Shown: in pieces, positions 45,604 to 54,226 of the stretch
Position numbering within the stretch: position 1 is the first letter of the stretch
Layout: each line of letters starts with the position of its first letter
Assembly (NCBI RefSeq): GCF_024599655.1
Contig: NZ_CP102247.1
Location: forward strand, 4,340,001-4,404,000
DNA: 64,000 nt
Direction of reading: 5' to 3'
From: Enterobacter asburiae
GTDB taxonomy: Bacteria; Pseudomonadota; Gammaproteobacteria; Enterobacterales; Enterobacteriaceae
The notes under the pieces: model-generated
The model's input: only the letters and a program-made list of their open reading frames with translations
Database searches by the model: none
Told to the model about the DNA's origin: nothing
Position numbers and translations under genes: made by a program

Positions 45604-47151
45604 ATGGTCAAACCTACTGAACGTAGAGTAGGTTACGGCGTGGCGCTTGGCTACGGCGTAACCGATCTGTTTGGCGGAGGGGCTTTCGCCATTATCGGCA
45701 CCTGGCTGCTCTTTTTTTACACCACCTATTGCGGGCTCTCGGTTATTGAAGCGGGCTCTATATTTGCCATTGCCCGCGTGATTGATGCGTTATTAAGCCC
45801 GATTATGGGCTATATCACCGATAATTTCGGCGATACCTGGCTCGGGCGTAAATTTGGCCGTCGCCGCTTCTTTTTATTACTCAGCTCGCCGCTCATGTTT
45901 TTGTATGCCCTGCTGTGGCTGACGGACATGGGCTACTGGTATTACCTGGGGACCTATCTCTCTATTGAGCTGCTGTCGGCAATGGTGCTGGTGCCCTGGG
46001 AGACGCTGGCGGCGGAGATGACAAACCGCTATGAAGAGCGTAGCCGCCTCTCCGGCGTGCGTATGATCTGCTCTCAGCTGGGCGGTTTTCTTGCGGTTTC
46101 CGTTCCCGGCGTGATTATGCAGTTCACGGGAAAAGATAATCCGTTTACCTATACCCTCACCGGGCTGATATTTTCCTGCGTGTTCTGCATCGCGGTATTT
46201 ATTACCTGGTACACCACCTGGGAAGCAAAGGATGTGCATCAAGAGTCCGATTTTAAAGTGGACAACCAGCGCAGCAGCGGGATACTCAATCACCTGAAAT
46301 ACCTGGTGCTGGATCTCTTTTCCTCCTTCCGCATTCGCGCGTTTCGCCTGCATATCATTATTTACATCTTTTCATTCACGGCGATGGACGTATTCGGCTC
46401 GGTCTTTACCTATTACGTCGTGTATTGCCTGAGCCAGGATGCCTCGGCGGTTTCCGGCTGGCTGAGTATTGCCGCCTTTGCCTCAGTACCGGGTACCTAT
46501 GGGTTTATGCTGCTATTGAACCGTCTGAACATGACGCCGTCTGCCGCCCTGCGGCTCTCGTACGGCTGCATCCTCCTGGTGCTGGCGTTCCTGTTTACGG
46601 TCTACCTGACCAAAACGCAGGTGCCGACGCTGCTGTTCTCGGCGGTCTTTATCCTGTTGGGCGCCGCCCGCGCGGGCCTCTATTATATTCCGTGGAACAT
46701 TTACAGCTTCATTCCGGATATCGATGAGATGGTGACGCAGCAGCGCCGCGAAGGGATTTTTGCCGGGGTGATGGTCCTGACCCGCAAAAGCACCGTGGCG
46801 ATTGCCATTATGATTATCGGCCTAGTGCTGCAGGAGTCCGGATTTGTGAAGGGCAGCGGTGCGCAGCCTGAAAGCGCGCTGGGTGCCATTATCGGGCTGA
46901 TGATCTTCGCCACGGCAGCCCTGCTGGCGGTCAGCTTCTTCACGACATACAAATTCAAGCTGACCCGTGAGACACACAAGCTGCTGCTCAAAGAAATTGC
47001 CCGCCGCAAGCTGGGTGGCGATTATCGCGACTGCGACGAGAAGACCCGCGTGGTAATCAAGCAACTGACGGGCTACGAGTATGACCAGGTGTGGGGAGGC
47101 GATGCAACGCGCCGTGCAGTGGGTAACGTCCCGCTGTCGACCGTCAAATAG
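45604..47151 (+). CDS. GPH-family (glycoside-pentoside-hexuronide:cation) symporter
   Basis: 515-aa inner-membrane transporter with about 12 hydrophobic helices. GYGVALGYGVTDLFGGGAFAI at the N-terminus and ARVIDALLSPIMGYITDNF match the MelB/GPH family. The last 70 residues are a charged cytoplasmic tail. It is last in the dehydrogenase operon, so it probably imports the cluster's substrate, expected to be a glycoside or sugar. A strong terminator follows at once. Confidence 0.88.
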   Translation: MVKPTERRVGYGVALGYGVTDLFGGGAFAIIGTWLLFFYTTYCGLSVIEAGSIFAIARVIDALLSPIMGYITDNFGDTWLGRKFGRRRFFLLLSSPLMFLYALLWLTDMGYWYYLGTYLSIELLSAMVLVPWETLAAEMTNRYEERSRLSGVRMICSQLGGFLAVSVPGVIMQFTGKDNPFTYTLTGLIFSCVFCIAVFITWYTTWEAKDVHQESDFKVDNQRSSGILNHLKYLVLDLFSSFRIRAFRLHIIIYIFSFTAMDVFGSVFTYYVVYCLSQDASAVSGWLSIAAFASVPGTYGFMLLLNRLNMTPSAALRLSYGCILLVLAFLFTVYLTKTQVPTLLFSAVFILLGAARAGLYYIPWNIYSFIPDIDEMVTQQRREGIFAGVMVLTRKSTVAIAIMIIGLVLQESGFVKGSGAQPESALGAIIGLMIFATAALLAVSFFTTYKFKLTRETHKLLLKEIARRKLGGDYRDCDEKTRVVIKQLTGYEYDQVWGGDATRRAVGNVPLSTVK

Positions 47152-47159
47152 CGACATAT

Positions 47160-47194
47160 GCCGGGCAGGCTCCCCGCCTGCCCGGCCTTTTTTT
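47160..47194 (+). terminator. Terminator of the dehydrogenase/symporter operon
   Basis: GCCGGGCAGGC-tcccc-GCCTGCCCGGC, an 11-bp perfect stem, then C and seven T. Confidence 0.93.
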
Positions 47195-47347
47195 GCCCAA
47201 AATGTGACCTCTGGCAGATTTACATCTCTTTACGCTATACTACCCGCTGAAATAATCGGCTCAACGCTACGAGCTGACGTTCAATGTGTCTTCACACAAA
47301 TGGTATCAACTCCCCTTCAGAGGATCTGGCGAGAAGCCGGATAAACT

Positions 47348-48685
47348 ATGTTAAACAGTATTTTAGTAATACTTTGCCTTATTGCCGTCAGTGCATTTTT
47401 CTCGATATCTGAGATCTCGCTGGCCGCCTCCCGTAAAATCAAACTTAAGCTGCTTGCCGATGAAGGCAACATCAATGCTACCCGCATCCTGAAAATGCAG
47501 GAAAACCCCGGCATGTTCTTCACCGTGGTGCAGATTGGCCTCAACGCGGTCGCCATTCTCGGCGGTATCGTGGGCGATGCGGCGTTTTCCCCGGCGTTTT
47601 ATAGTCTGTTTGTTAAGTACATGTCCGTTGAGCTGGCCGAACAGCTGAGCTTTATCCTCTCCTTCTCGCTGGTAACCGGCCTGTTCATCCTCTTTGCAGA
47701 CCTGACCCCGAAACGCATCGGTATGATTGCGCCAGAAGCTGTGGCTTTGCGTATCATCAACCCGATGCGCTTCTGTCTGTACGTGTTTCGTCCGCTGGTG
47801 TGGTTCTTCAACGGCCTGGCGAACGTCATTTTCCGCATCTTTAAGCTGCCGATGGTGCGTAAAGACGACATCACGTCTGACGACATTTATGCGGTCGTGG
47901 AAGCCGGCGCGCTGGCCGGGGTGCTGCGCAAGCAGGAACACGAGCTGATTGAGAACGTATTCGAACTGGAATCCCGTACCGTGCCCTCTTCCATGACGGG
48001 CCGTGAGAACATTATCTGGTTCGATTTACATGAAGATGAGCAGAGCCTGAAGAACAAAGTGGCGCAGCATCCGCACTCTAAGTTCCTGGTCTGTAATGAA
48101 GATATTGACCACATCATCGGTTACGTCGACTCCAAAGACCTGCTGAACCGCGTGCTGGCAAACCAGAGCCTGGCGCTCAACAGCGGCGTGCAGATCCGCA
48201 ATACCCTGATTGTGCCGGACACTCTGACGCTCTCAGAAGCGCTGGAAAGTTTCAAAACCGCCGGGGAAGACTTCGCGGTGATCATGAACGAATACGCGCT
48301 GGTGGTGGGTATTATCACCCTGAACGACGTGATGACCACGCTGATGGGCGACCTGGTTGGCCAGGGGCTGGAAGAGCAGATTGTTCAGCGTGACGATAAT
48401 TCATGGCTGATTGATGGCGGCACGCCGATTGAAGACGTGATGCGCGTGCTGGATATCGACGAGTTCCCGCAGTCCGGCAACTACGAGACCATCGGCGGCT
48501 TTATGATGTTTATGCTGCGTAAAATCCCGAAACGTACCGACTCGGTGAAGTTCTCCGGCTACAAGTTTGAGGTGGTGGATATTGATAACTACCGCATCGA
48601 CCAGCTGCTGGTGACGCGCATCGACAACAAACCGACCGTACTGGTGCCGAAGCTGCCGGACGCGGAAGAGAAGGTTTCCGCGTAA
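47348..48685 (+). CDS. paeA: CNNM/CorC-family polyamine exporter YtfL (PaeA)
   Basis: 445 aa (E. coli YtfL 447). N-terminal CNNM/DUF21 membrane domain (residues about 1-190), a CBS-domain pair (starting near SSMTGRENIIWFD), and a C-terminal CorC/HlyC domain (WLIDGGTPIEDVMRVL). In Salmonella and E. coli it is reported to export putrescine and cadaverine in stationary phase. It is separated from msrA by the accessory sugar cluster and followed by a terminator. Confidence 0.95.
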   Translation: MLNSILVILCLIAVSAFFSISEISLAASRKIKLKLLADEGNINATRILKMQENPGMFFTVVQIGLNAVAILGGIVGDAAFSPAFYSLFVKYMSVELAEQLSFILSFSLVTGLFILFADLTPKRIGMIAPEAVALRIINPMRFCLYVFRPLVWFFNGLANVIFRIFKLPMVRKDDITSDDIYAVVEAGALAGVLRKQEHELIENVFELESRTVPSSMTGRENIIWFDLHEDEQSLKNKVAQHPHSKFLVCNEDIDHIIGYVDSKDLLNRVLANQSLALNSGVQIRNTLIVPDTLTLSEALESFKTAGEDFAVIMNEYALVVGIITLNDVMTTLMGDLVGQGLEEQIVQRDDNSWLIDGGTPIEDVMRVLDIDEFPQSGNYETIGGFMMFMLRKIPKRTDSVKFSGYKFEVVDIDNYRIDQLLVTRIDNKPTVLVPKLPDAEEKVSA

Positions 48686-48707
48686 AGTACCTGCCCCACA
48701 TACATCA

Positions 48708-48734
48708 ACGGCTCCCATTGGGAGCCGTCTTTTT
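48708..48734 (+). terminator. paeA (ytfL) terminator
   Basis: ACGGCTCCC-att-GGGAGCCGT followed by CTTTTT. Confidence 0.88.
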
Positions 48735-48755
48735 AACTACTGCATAGCACGTTGG

Positions 48756-48962
48756 TTAAGCCATCTCAGTCTGCAGACGCATAACCTGACGGTTGACTTC
48801 GGACATCACAGACAGGTGCTGCTTGTCCTTCACTTTTGGGACAAGGATCTTGCCCTTATCAAACTCAAAAGCGCCAACATCCTTGATATACAACCGTCCA
48901 CGGAACAGGATCTTCACGTACTTCGCCACCTGAAGCGGGTTGTAGCGTTGGAAAATTTTCAT
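48756..48962 (-). CDS. ytfK: Stress-response regulator YtfK (DUF1107)
   Basis: 68 aa, the full E. coli length, beginning MKIFQRYNPLQVAKYVK. In E. coli YtfK binds SpoT and tips it towards (p)ppGpp synthesis during phosphate or fatty-acid starvation. It is convergent with paeA and divergent from ytfJ. Confidence 0.95.
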   Translation of the reverse strand: MKIFQRYNPLQVAKYVKILFRGRLYIKDVGAFEFDKGKILVPKVKDKQHLSVMSEVNRQVMRLQTEMA

Positions 48963-49286
48963 TCTTGTATCTCCTGCGAATCATACGCTCTTGCGGTGCC
49001 ACAATCGGCCCGACTGTCCTGAGCGCAAATTTTGATGCCCAATGACTATAGACCAGAACTTAGGTGTTACCCAGTGTGCATAAGTTTATTTACCGTTTGA
49101 TTACAATTATTCAGAATAATCTTTGCAAAGCGTGACTGAGAGCAGTATAAGCCGTCGTTTTTTCATGGATATGTGCGTTCACCCGCAAACTGGCATCGGG
49201 ATTGCGGGAAAACCTCATTGATCGCACTTATGATTAAAAGCGCAAGACCAAGTGGTCGGATCACCTGCAAACAATAAGGAAACGCC
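48963..49286. other. ytfK-ytfJ divergent intergenic region
   Basis: 324 nt with no gene I can support. It must hold the promoters of ytfK (minus) and ytfJ (plus) and has an A/T-rich core near 49075-49130. I see no clear operator or RNA structure. The small ytfI ORF annotated here in K-12 has no visible counterpart. Confidence 0.5.
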
Positions 49287-49844
49287 ATGACCCTACGTAA
49301 TATCCTTGCAGCAGCCTGCCTGCTGCTGCCCCTGTGGGCTTCCGCTCACAACATTGAAAAAGGACAACGTGTACCGCCAGTCGGCATTGCTGACCGGGGA
49401 GAATTGATTCTCGACAATGATAAGTTTAGCTACAAACCCTGGAATAGCGCGCAGCTCGCGGGCAAAGTGAGAGTTGTACAACATATTGCCGGTCGTACAT
49501 CCGCAAAAGAGAAAAATGCCAACCTGGTGGAAGCGATCAAGGCCGCAAAATTCCCTCACGACCGCTACCAGACCACCACGATCGTGAATACCGACGACGC
49601 CATCCCGGGCTCCGGGATGTTTGTGCGCTCAAGCCTTGAGAGCAATAAAAAGCTCTACCCGTGGTCGCAGTTTATCGTCGACAGCAACGGCGTAACCCGT
49701 AAGGCCTGGCAGCTTGAGGAAGAGAGCTCCGCGATTGTCGTGCTGGATAAAGAGGGCCGCGTACAGTGGGCGAAAGACGGCGCGTTAACCCAGCAAGAGG
49801 TGCAGCAGGTTGTCGACCTGCTGCATAAGCTGCTGGCTCAATAA
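49287..49844 (+). CDS. ytfJ: Periplasmic protein YtfJ
   Basis: 185 aa with a signal peptide (MTLRNILAAACLLLPLWASA) and a thioredoxin-like fold without CXXC. It matches E. coli YtfJ, whose function is not established. AAGGAA lies before the ATG. The 3' end overlaps the convergent cysQ by 7 nt. Confidence 0.93.
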   Translation: MTLRNILAAACLLLPLWASAHNIEKGQRVPPVGIADRGELILDNDKFSYKPWNSAQLAGKVRVVQHIAGRTSAKEKNANLVEAIKAAKFPHDRYQTTTIVNTDDAIPGSGMFVRSSLESNKKLYPWSQFIVDSNGVTRKAWQLEEESSAIVVLDKEGRVQWAKDGALTQQEVQQVVDLLHKLLAQ

Positions 49845-50578
49845 ATAGAGACGCGGAAGCCGGGGTTGAGGAAGGATTCGCGCGGGGTATAGTCTAGCGG
49901 CTTGCCCTGCCAGTCATGAACATGCGCCCCGGCGGCCGCGGCAACGGCATGACCTGCCGCGGTATCCCAGACGTTGGTTGGCCCAAAGCGAGGGTATAGC
50001 TGCGCATGGCCTTCTGCCACCAGGCAGAATTTCAGCGATGAGCCAATCGACGTGGTCTGGTGTTCACCCAGCTGCTGCAGGTACTCCTGCAGCTCGCTGT
50101 CGCTGTGCGAGCGGCTAATCACCACCAGCGGTGGACGCGCATCGCGCACCTGGATCTGCTTGCGCACGCCGCACTCTTCCTTCCACGCCTTTCCTTCTGC
50201 GGCGCTGTACATCACCTTCATTACCGGCGCGTAGACCACGCCCAGCACCGCTTTGCCCTTCTCAATCAGGGCGATATTGACGGTGAATTCACCGTTGCGC
50301 TTGATGAACTCTTTTGTCCCGTCGAGCGGATCGACCAGCCAGTAGCGCTGCCAGTGCTGGCGTTCTTCCCAGCTTTGCGGCGCTTCTTCTGACAGAACGG
50401 GGATGTCCGGCGTTAAGGCCTGTAACCCTTCCAGGATCACCTTATGCGCCGCAATATCCGCCGCCGTGACCGGAGAGTCGTCGGCTTTGCTGACCACCTC
50501 CATAGGTTTACTGCCGTCATACACCTGCATGATGGCATCTCCCGCATCCCGTGCGAGCTGACAAATTTTATCTAGCAT
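49838..50578 (-). CDS. cysQ: 3'(2'),5'-bisphosphate nucleotidase CysQ
   Basis: 246 aa (E. coli 246). Li+-sensitive Mg2+ phosphatase that removes the 3'-phosphate of PAP/PAPS, supporting sulfate assimilation. The metal motif VDPLDGTKEFI and the second motif VWDTAAGHAV are present. It is divergent from cpdB. Confidence 0.97.
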   Translation of the reverse strand: MLDKICQLARDAGDAIMQVYDGSKPMEVVSKADDSPVTAADIAAHKVILEGLQALTPDIPVLSEEAPQSWEERQHWQRYWLVDPLDGTKEFIKRNGEFTVNIALIEKGKAVLGVVYAPVMKVMYSAAEGKAWKEECGVRKQIQVRDARPPLVVISRSHSDSELQEYLQQLGEHQTTSIGSSLKFCLVAEGHAQLYPRFGPTNVWDTAAGHAVAAAAGAHVHDWQGKPLDYTPRESFLNPGFRVSIY

Positions 50579-50768
50579 TTTCCACCTCTTTGTTAACGCA
50601 GTGAGGTTAACTCTTTGTTTTAGTTATATCGTAATGTGAACAATTCCGCTATCTGTGAAGCAATTCCGGTTTCAGGTTACTTTTTTCTGTCAGGATTCAC
50701 ATTTCTGTAAGCAACAAGTTATAGATACATACTCTTTTGTGGTCTGCATCGAAAAAAGGACTCCTCTG

Positions 50769-52712
50769 ATGATTAAGTTTAGTGCAACGCTTCTGGCGAC
50801 GCTGATTGCAGCAAGCGTGCAGGCGGCGACGGTAGATCTGCGTATTCTGGAAACGACCGATCTGCACAGCAACATGATGGACTTCGATTACTACAAAGAT
50901 ACCCCGACGGAAAAATTCGGACTGGTACGCACGGCAAGTTTGATCGATGCGGCGCGTGGCGAAGTGAAAAACAGCGTGCTGGTCGACAATGGCGATCTCA
51001 TTCAGGGCAGTCCGCTCGGGGATTACATGGCGACCAGGGGCCTGAAAAAAGGCGAGGTTCATCCGGTATATAAGGCGATGAACACCCTGGACTATACCGT
51101 CGGCAACCTTGGCAACCACGAATTCAACTACGGTCTGACATACCTGCATGACGCGCTGGCCGGTGCGAAATTCCCGTACGTTAACGCCAATATCATCGAC
51201 GTTAAGACCCAAAAGCCGCTCTTTACCCCTTATCTGATTAAAGAGACAAACGTCGTCGACAAGGACGGCAAAAAACAGACGCTGAAAATCGGCTATATCG
51301 GTTTTGTCCCGCCGCAGATCATGACGTGGGATAAGACTAACCTCGACGGCAAAGTGACCGTGAACGACATCACCGAAACCGCGCGCAAATACGTGCCGGA
51401 AATGCGCGAAAAAGGTGCCGATCTGGTGGTCGTTGTCGCCCACTCGGGTCTCTCCGCCGATCCGTACCAGGCCATGGCAGAAAACTCCGTTTACTATCTG
51501 AGTGAAGTCCCTGGCGTCGACGCGATCCTGTTCGGCCACGCCCACGCGGTCTTCCCGGGCAAAGATTTCGCCAGCATCAAAGGGGCGGACATTGAGAAAG
51601 GGACGCTCAACGGCGTGCCGTCGGTGATGCCGGGCATGTGGGGCGACCACCTTGGCGTGGTGGATCTGGTGCTGAATAACGACAGCGGCAGTTGGAAGGT
51701 GACGCAGTCAAAAGCAGAGGCACGCCCGATTTACGACGCTGCGGCTAAAAAATCTCTGGCGGCTGAAGATAAAAAGCTGGTCGACGTGCTGAAGCACGAT
51801 CACGACGCCACGCGCGAATTCGTCAGCAAGCCGATCGGCAAATCCGCCGACAACATGTACAGCTTCCTGGCGCTGGTTCAGGACGACCCGACCGTTCAGG
51901 TCGTCAACATGGCGCAGAAAGCCTATGCCGAACACTTTGTGCAGGGCGATCCGGATCTGGCAAAACTGCCGGTCCTGTCAGCCGCTGCGCCATTCAAGGT
52001 GGGCGGGCGTAAGAATGACCCGGCAAGCTATGTTGAAGTCGAAAAGGGCCAGCTGACCTTCCGTAACGCCGCCGATCTCTACCTCTACCCGAACACGCTG
52101 GTGGTGGTAAAAGCGACGGGCCAGGAGGTGAAAGAGTGGCTGGAGTGCTCTGCCGGACAGTTTAACCAGATTGACCCGCACAGCAGTAAGCCGCAGTCGC
52201 TGATTAACTGGGACGGCTTCCGGACCTATAACTTCGACGTGATCGACGGCGTGAACTACCAGATTGACGTCACCCAGCCGGCGAAATATGACGGCGAGTG
52301 TCAGGCGATTAACCCGCAGGCGGAGCGCATCAAAAACCTGACCTTCAACGGCAAGGCCATTGACCCGAATGCCACCTTCCTGGTGGTTACCAATAACTAC
52401 CGCGCCTACGGCGGCAAGTTTGCCGGGACGGGAGATAGCCACATCGCCTTTGCCTCGCCGGACGAGAACCGCTCGGTGCTGGCGGCGTGGATCAGCGCGG
52501 AGTCGAAAAAGGCGGGCGAAATTCATCCGGCAGTGGACAACAACTGGCGTCTCGCGCCGATCCACAGCGATACGAAACTGGATATCCGCTTCGAAACGTC
52601 ACCGTCCGATAAAGCTGCCGCGTTCATTAAGGACAAGGCGCAGTATCCGATGAAGCAGGTCGCAACGGATGATATCGGGTTCGCGATTTATCAGGTGGAT
52701 TTGAGCAGGTAA
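50769..52712 (+). CDS. cpdB: 2',3'-cyclic-nucleotide 2'-phosphodiesterase/3'-nucleotidase CpdB
   Basis: 647 aa, the E. coli length. Signal peptide (MIKFSATLLATLIAASVQA), an N-terminal metallophosphoesterase domain (TTDLHSNM, DNGDLIQG, GNLGNHEFNYG, VVAHSG, GHAHAVF) and a C-terminal 5'-nucleotidase-type domain. Periplasmic; scavenges nucleotides. The frame is open to 50655 but the ATG at 50769 starts the signal peptide. Confidence 0.97.
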   Translation: MIKFSATLLATLIAASVQAATVDLRILETTDLHSNMMDFDYYKDTPTEKFGLVRTASLIDAARGEVKNSVLVDNGDLIQGSPLGDYMATRGLKKGEVHPVYKAMNTLDYTVGNLGNHEFNYGLTYLHDALAGAKFPYVNANIIDVKTQKPLFTPYLIKETNVVDKDGKKQTLKIGYIGFVPPQIMTWDKTNLDGKVTVNDITETARKYVPEMREKGADLVVVVAHSGLSADPYQAMAENSVYYLSEVPGVDAILFGHAHAVFPGKDFASIKGADIEKGTLNGVPSVMPGMWGDHLGVVDLVLNNDSGSWKVTQSKAEARPIYDAAAKKSLAAEDKKLVDVLKHDHDATREFVSKPIGKSADNMYSFLALVQDDPTVQVVNMAQKAYAEHFVQGDPDLAKLPVLSAAAPFKVGGRKNDPASYVEVEKGQLTFRNAADLYLYPNTLVVVKATGQEVKEWLECSAGQFNQIDPHSSKPQSLINWDGFRTYNFDVIDGVNYQIDVTQPAKYDGECQAINPQAERIKNLTFNGKAIDPNATFLVVTNNYRAYGGKFAGTGDSHIAFASPDENRSVLAAWISAESKKAGEIHPAVDNNWRLAPIHSDTKLDIRFETSPSDKAAAFIKDKAQYPMKQVATDDIGFAIYQVDLSR

Positions 52713-52719
52713 AAGCAAA

Positions 52720-52743
52720 ACGGCAACACACGTTGCCGTTTTT
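52720..52743 (+). terminator. cpdB terminator
   Basis: CGGCAAC-acac-GTTGCCG followed by TTTTT. Confidence 0.85.
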
Positions 52744-52753
52744 GGTGTTTGTT

Positions 52754-52786
52754 CCCTCTCCCTGTGGGAGAGGGTCAGGGTGAGGG
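52754..52786. repeat. Palindromic C/G-rich repeat, copy 4 (single unit)
   Basis: CCCTCTCCC-tg-TGGGAGAGGG-tca-GGGTGAGGG, a shortened unit of the family also at 14387, 22714 and 31055, between the convergent cpdB and ytfH. Confidence 0.78.
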
Positions 52787-52810
52787 CATCAGGCCGCACA
52801 TACCCGGCTT

Positions 52811-53197
52811 TTACGCCGCACGATCGTCCCTGTTCGCCATCACCTTCGGCGTATTCACCTCAATCCAGTCCGCCAGCGCGGCGACCTTCTCGCTCACCTC
52901 AACACCCAGCGGCGTCAGGCTATACTCTACGTGCGGCGGCACCACCGGATACGACACGCGATCGACAAACCCGTCCAGCTCCAGCGCCTGGAGTGACTGG
53001 GACAGCATTTTTTCGCTCACCCCGCCCATTTTACGGCGCAGATCGCTAAAGCGATGCGTTCCCTGGCGCAGGGCCAGCAGAATCAGAACACCCCAGCGGC
53101 TCGTCACGTGTTTGAGTACCTCGCGTGAAGGGCACTGCTCCGCGAAAAGATTGCCATCGCGCATTTGTTCGCTGAGCGTTGGTATCGTTGTTTTCAT
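52811..53197 (-). CDS. ytfH: HxlR-family transcriptional regulator YtfH
   Basis: 128 aa (E. coli 126), a winged-HTH protein. CPSREVLKHVTSRWGVLILLALRQGTHRFSDLRRKMGGVSEKMLSQ is the HxlR signature and contains the single conserved redox-type Cys (quoted here across residues about 22-66 only to define the domain by its ends CPSREVL and SEKMLSQ). It is divergent from qorB and probably regulates it; a GTACGTAC palindrome (53210-53217) lies in the 84-nt gap. Confidence 0.93.
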   Translation of the reverse strand: MKTTIPTLSEQMRDGNLFAEQCPSREVLKHVTSRWGVLILLALRQGTHRFSDLRRKMGGVSEKMLSQSLQALELDGFVDRVSYPVVPPHVEYSLTPLGVEVSEKVAALADWIEVNTPKVMANRDDRAA

Positions 53198-53281
53198 ACT
53201 TACCTTTTTGTACGTACTTACTAAAAGTTAGCTATGGTGCTAGTGTGCCACAACACCAGACAAACACGAAGGAGATTCATC

Positions 53282-54130
53282 ATGATCGCGATTACCGGCG
53301 CTACCGGCCAGCTTGGCCATCTCGTTATTGAACAGCTGTTGAAAACCGTACCGGCCAACCAGATTGTAGCCATCGTACGTAACCCGGCGAAAGCGCAGGC
53401 CTTAAGCCAGCAGGGAATTGTGGTTCGTCAGGCGGACTATACGGATGAAGCCACATTCACCGCCGCGCTGAGCGGCGTGGATAAGCTGCTGCTGATCTCT
53501 TCCAGCGAAGTCGGCCAGCGCGCAACCCAGCACCAGAACGTGATTAACGCCGCCAAAACGGCAGGCGTGAAATTTATCGCCTACACCAGCCTGCTGCATG
53601 CGGACAACTCCCCGCTGGGTCTGCACGTTGAACACGTTGCCACTGAAAAAGCGCTGGCGGCGTCCGGCATTCCTTATGCCCTGCTGCGCAATGGCTGGTA
53701 TACCGAAAACTACCTGGCGAGCGCGCCGCCTGCGCTGGAACACGGCGTGTTTATTGGTGCGGCAGGCGACGGCAAAATTGCCGCTGCGACCCGTGCTGAC
53801 TATGCCGCGGCGGCAGCCAAAGTGATCGCTGAAGAAGGCCATGCAGGCAAGGTCTATGAACTGGCGGGCGACCACGGCTGGACGCTGAGCGAACTGGCGG
53901 CTGAACTCAGCAAGCAGAGCGGGAAGCCGGTAACCTATCAGAACCTCAGTGAAGCGGATTTTGCCGCCGCGCTGAAAAGCGTCGGCCTGCCTGCCGGACT
54001 GGCAGATATGCTGGCGGACTCCGATGTGGGTGCGTCCAAAGGGGGACTCTTTGACGATAGCCATACGCTGAGCAAACTGATCGGGCGCGCGACTACGCCG
54101 CTGGCGCAGAGCATTAAAGCCATTCTGTAA
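53282..54130 (+). CDS. qorB: NAD(P)H:quinone oxidoreductase QorB
   Basis: 282 aa (E. coli QorB 286). Atypical short-chain dehydrogenase with the NADPH motif GATGQLGHLV at the N-terminus. Cytoplasmic quinone reductase. GAAGGAG lies upstream of the ATG at 53282. It is the last backbone gene before the biosynthetic cluster; in K-12 ytfF, ytfE and cycA would follow. Confidence 0.95.
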   Translation: MIAITGATGQLGHLVIEQLLKTVPANQIVAIVRNPAKAQALSQQGIVVRQADYTDEATFTAALSGVDKLLLISSSEVGQRATQHQNVINAAKTAGVKFIAYTSLLHADNSPLGLHVEHVATEKALAASGIPYALLRNGWYTENYLASAPPALEHGVFIGAAGDGKIAAATRADYAAAAAKVIAEEGHAGKVYELAGDHGWTLSELAAELSKQSGKPVTYQNLSEADFAAALKSVGLPAGLADMLADSDVGASKGGLFDDSHTLSKLIGRATTPLAQSIKAIL

Positions 54131-54179
54131 CGGCCAGGCCGTTTTTTCCTGTGGCCGGGTCATTCCCCTTACCCGGCCC
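54131..54179 (+). terminator. Hairpins after qorB
   Basis: ACGGCCAGGCCGT followed by TTTTT (54130-54148) is a weak terminator-like element. A second hairpin, GGCCGGGT-N10-ACCCGGCC (54153-54178), has no T-tract. Together they probably end the qorB transcript. Confidence 0.55.
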
Positions 54180-54226
54180 GCACTTATATGGCATTCTGTT
54201 CCCCCGACAGATACCGATACCCCGCT

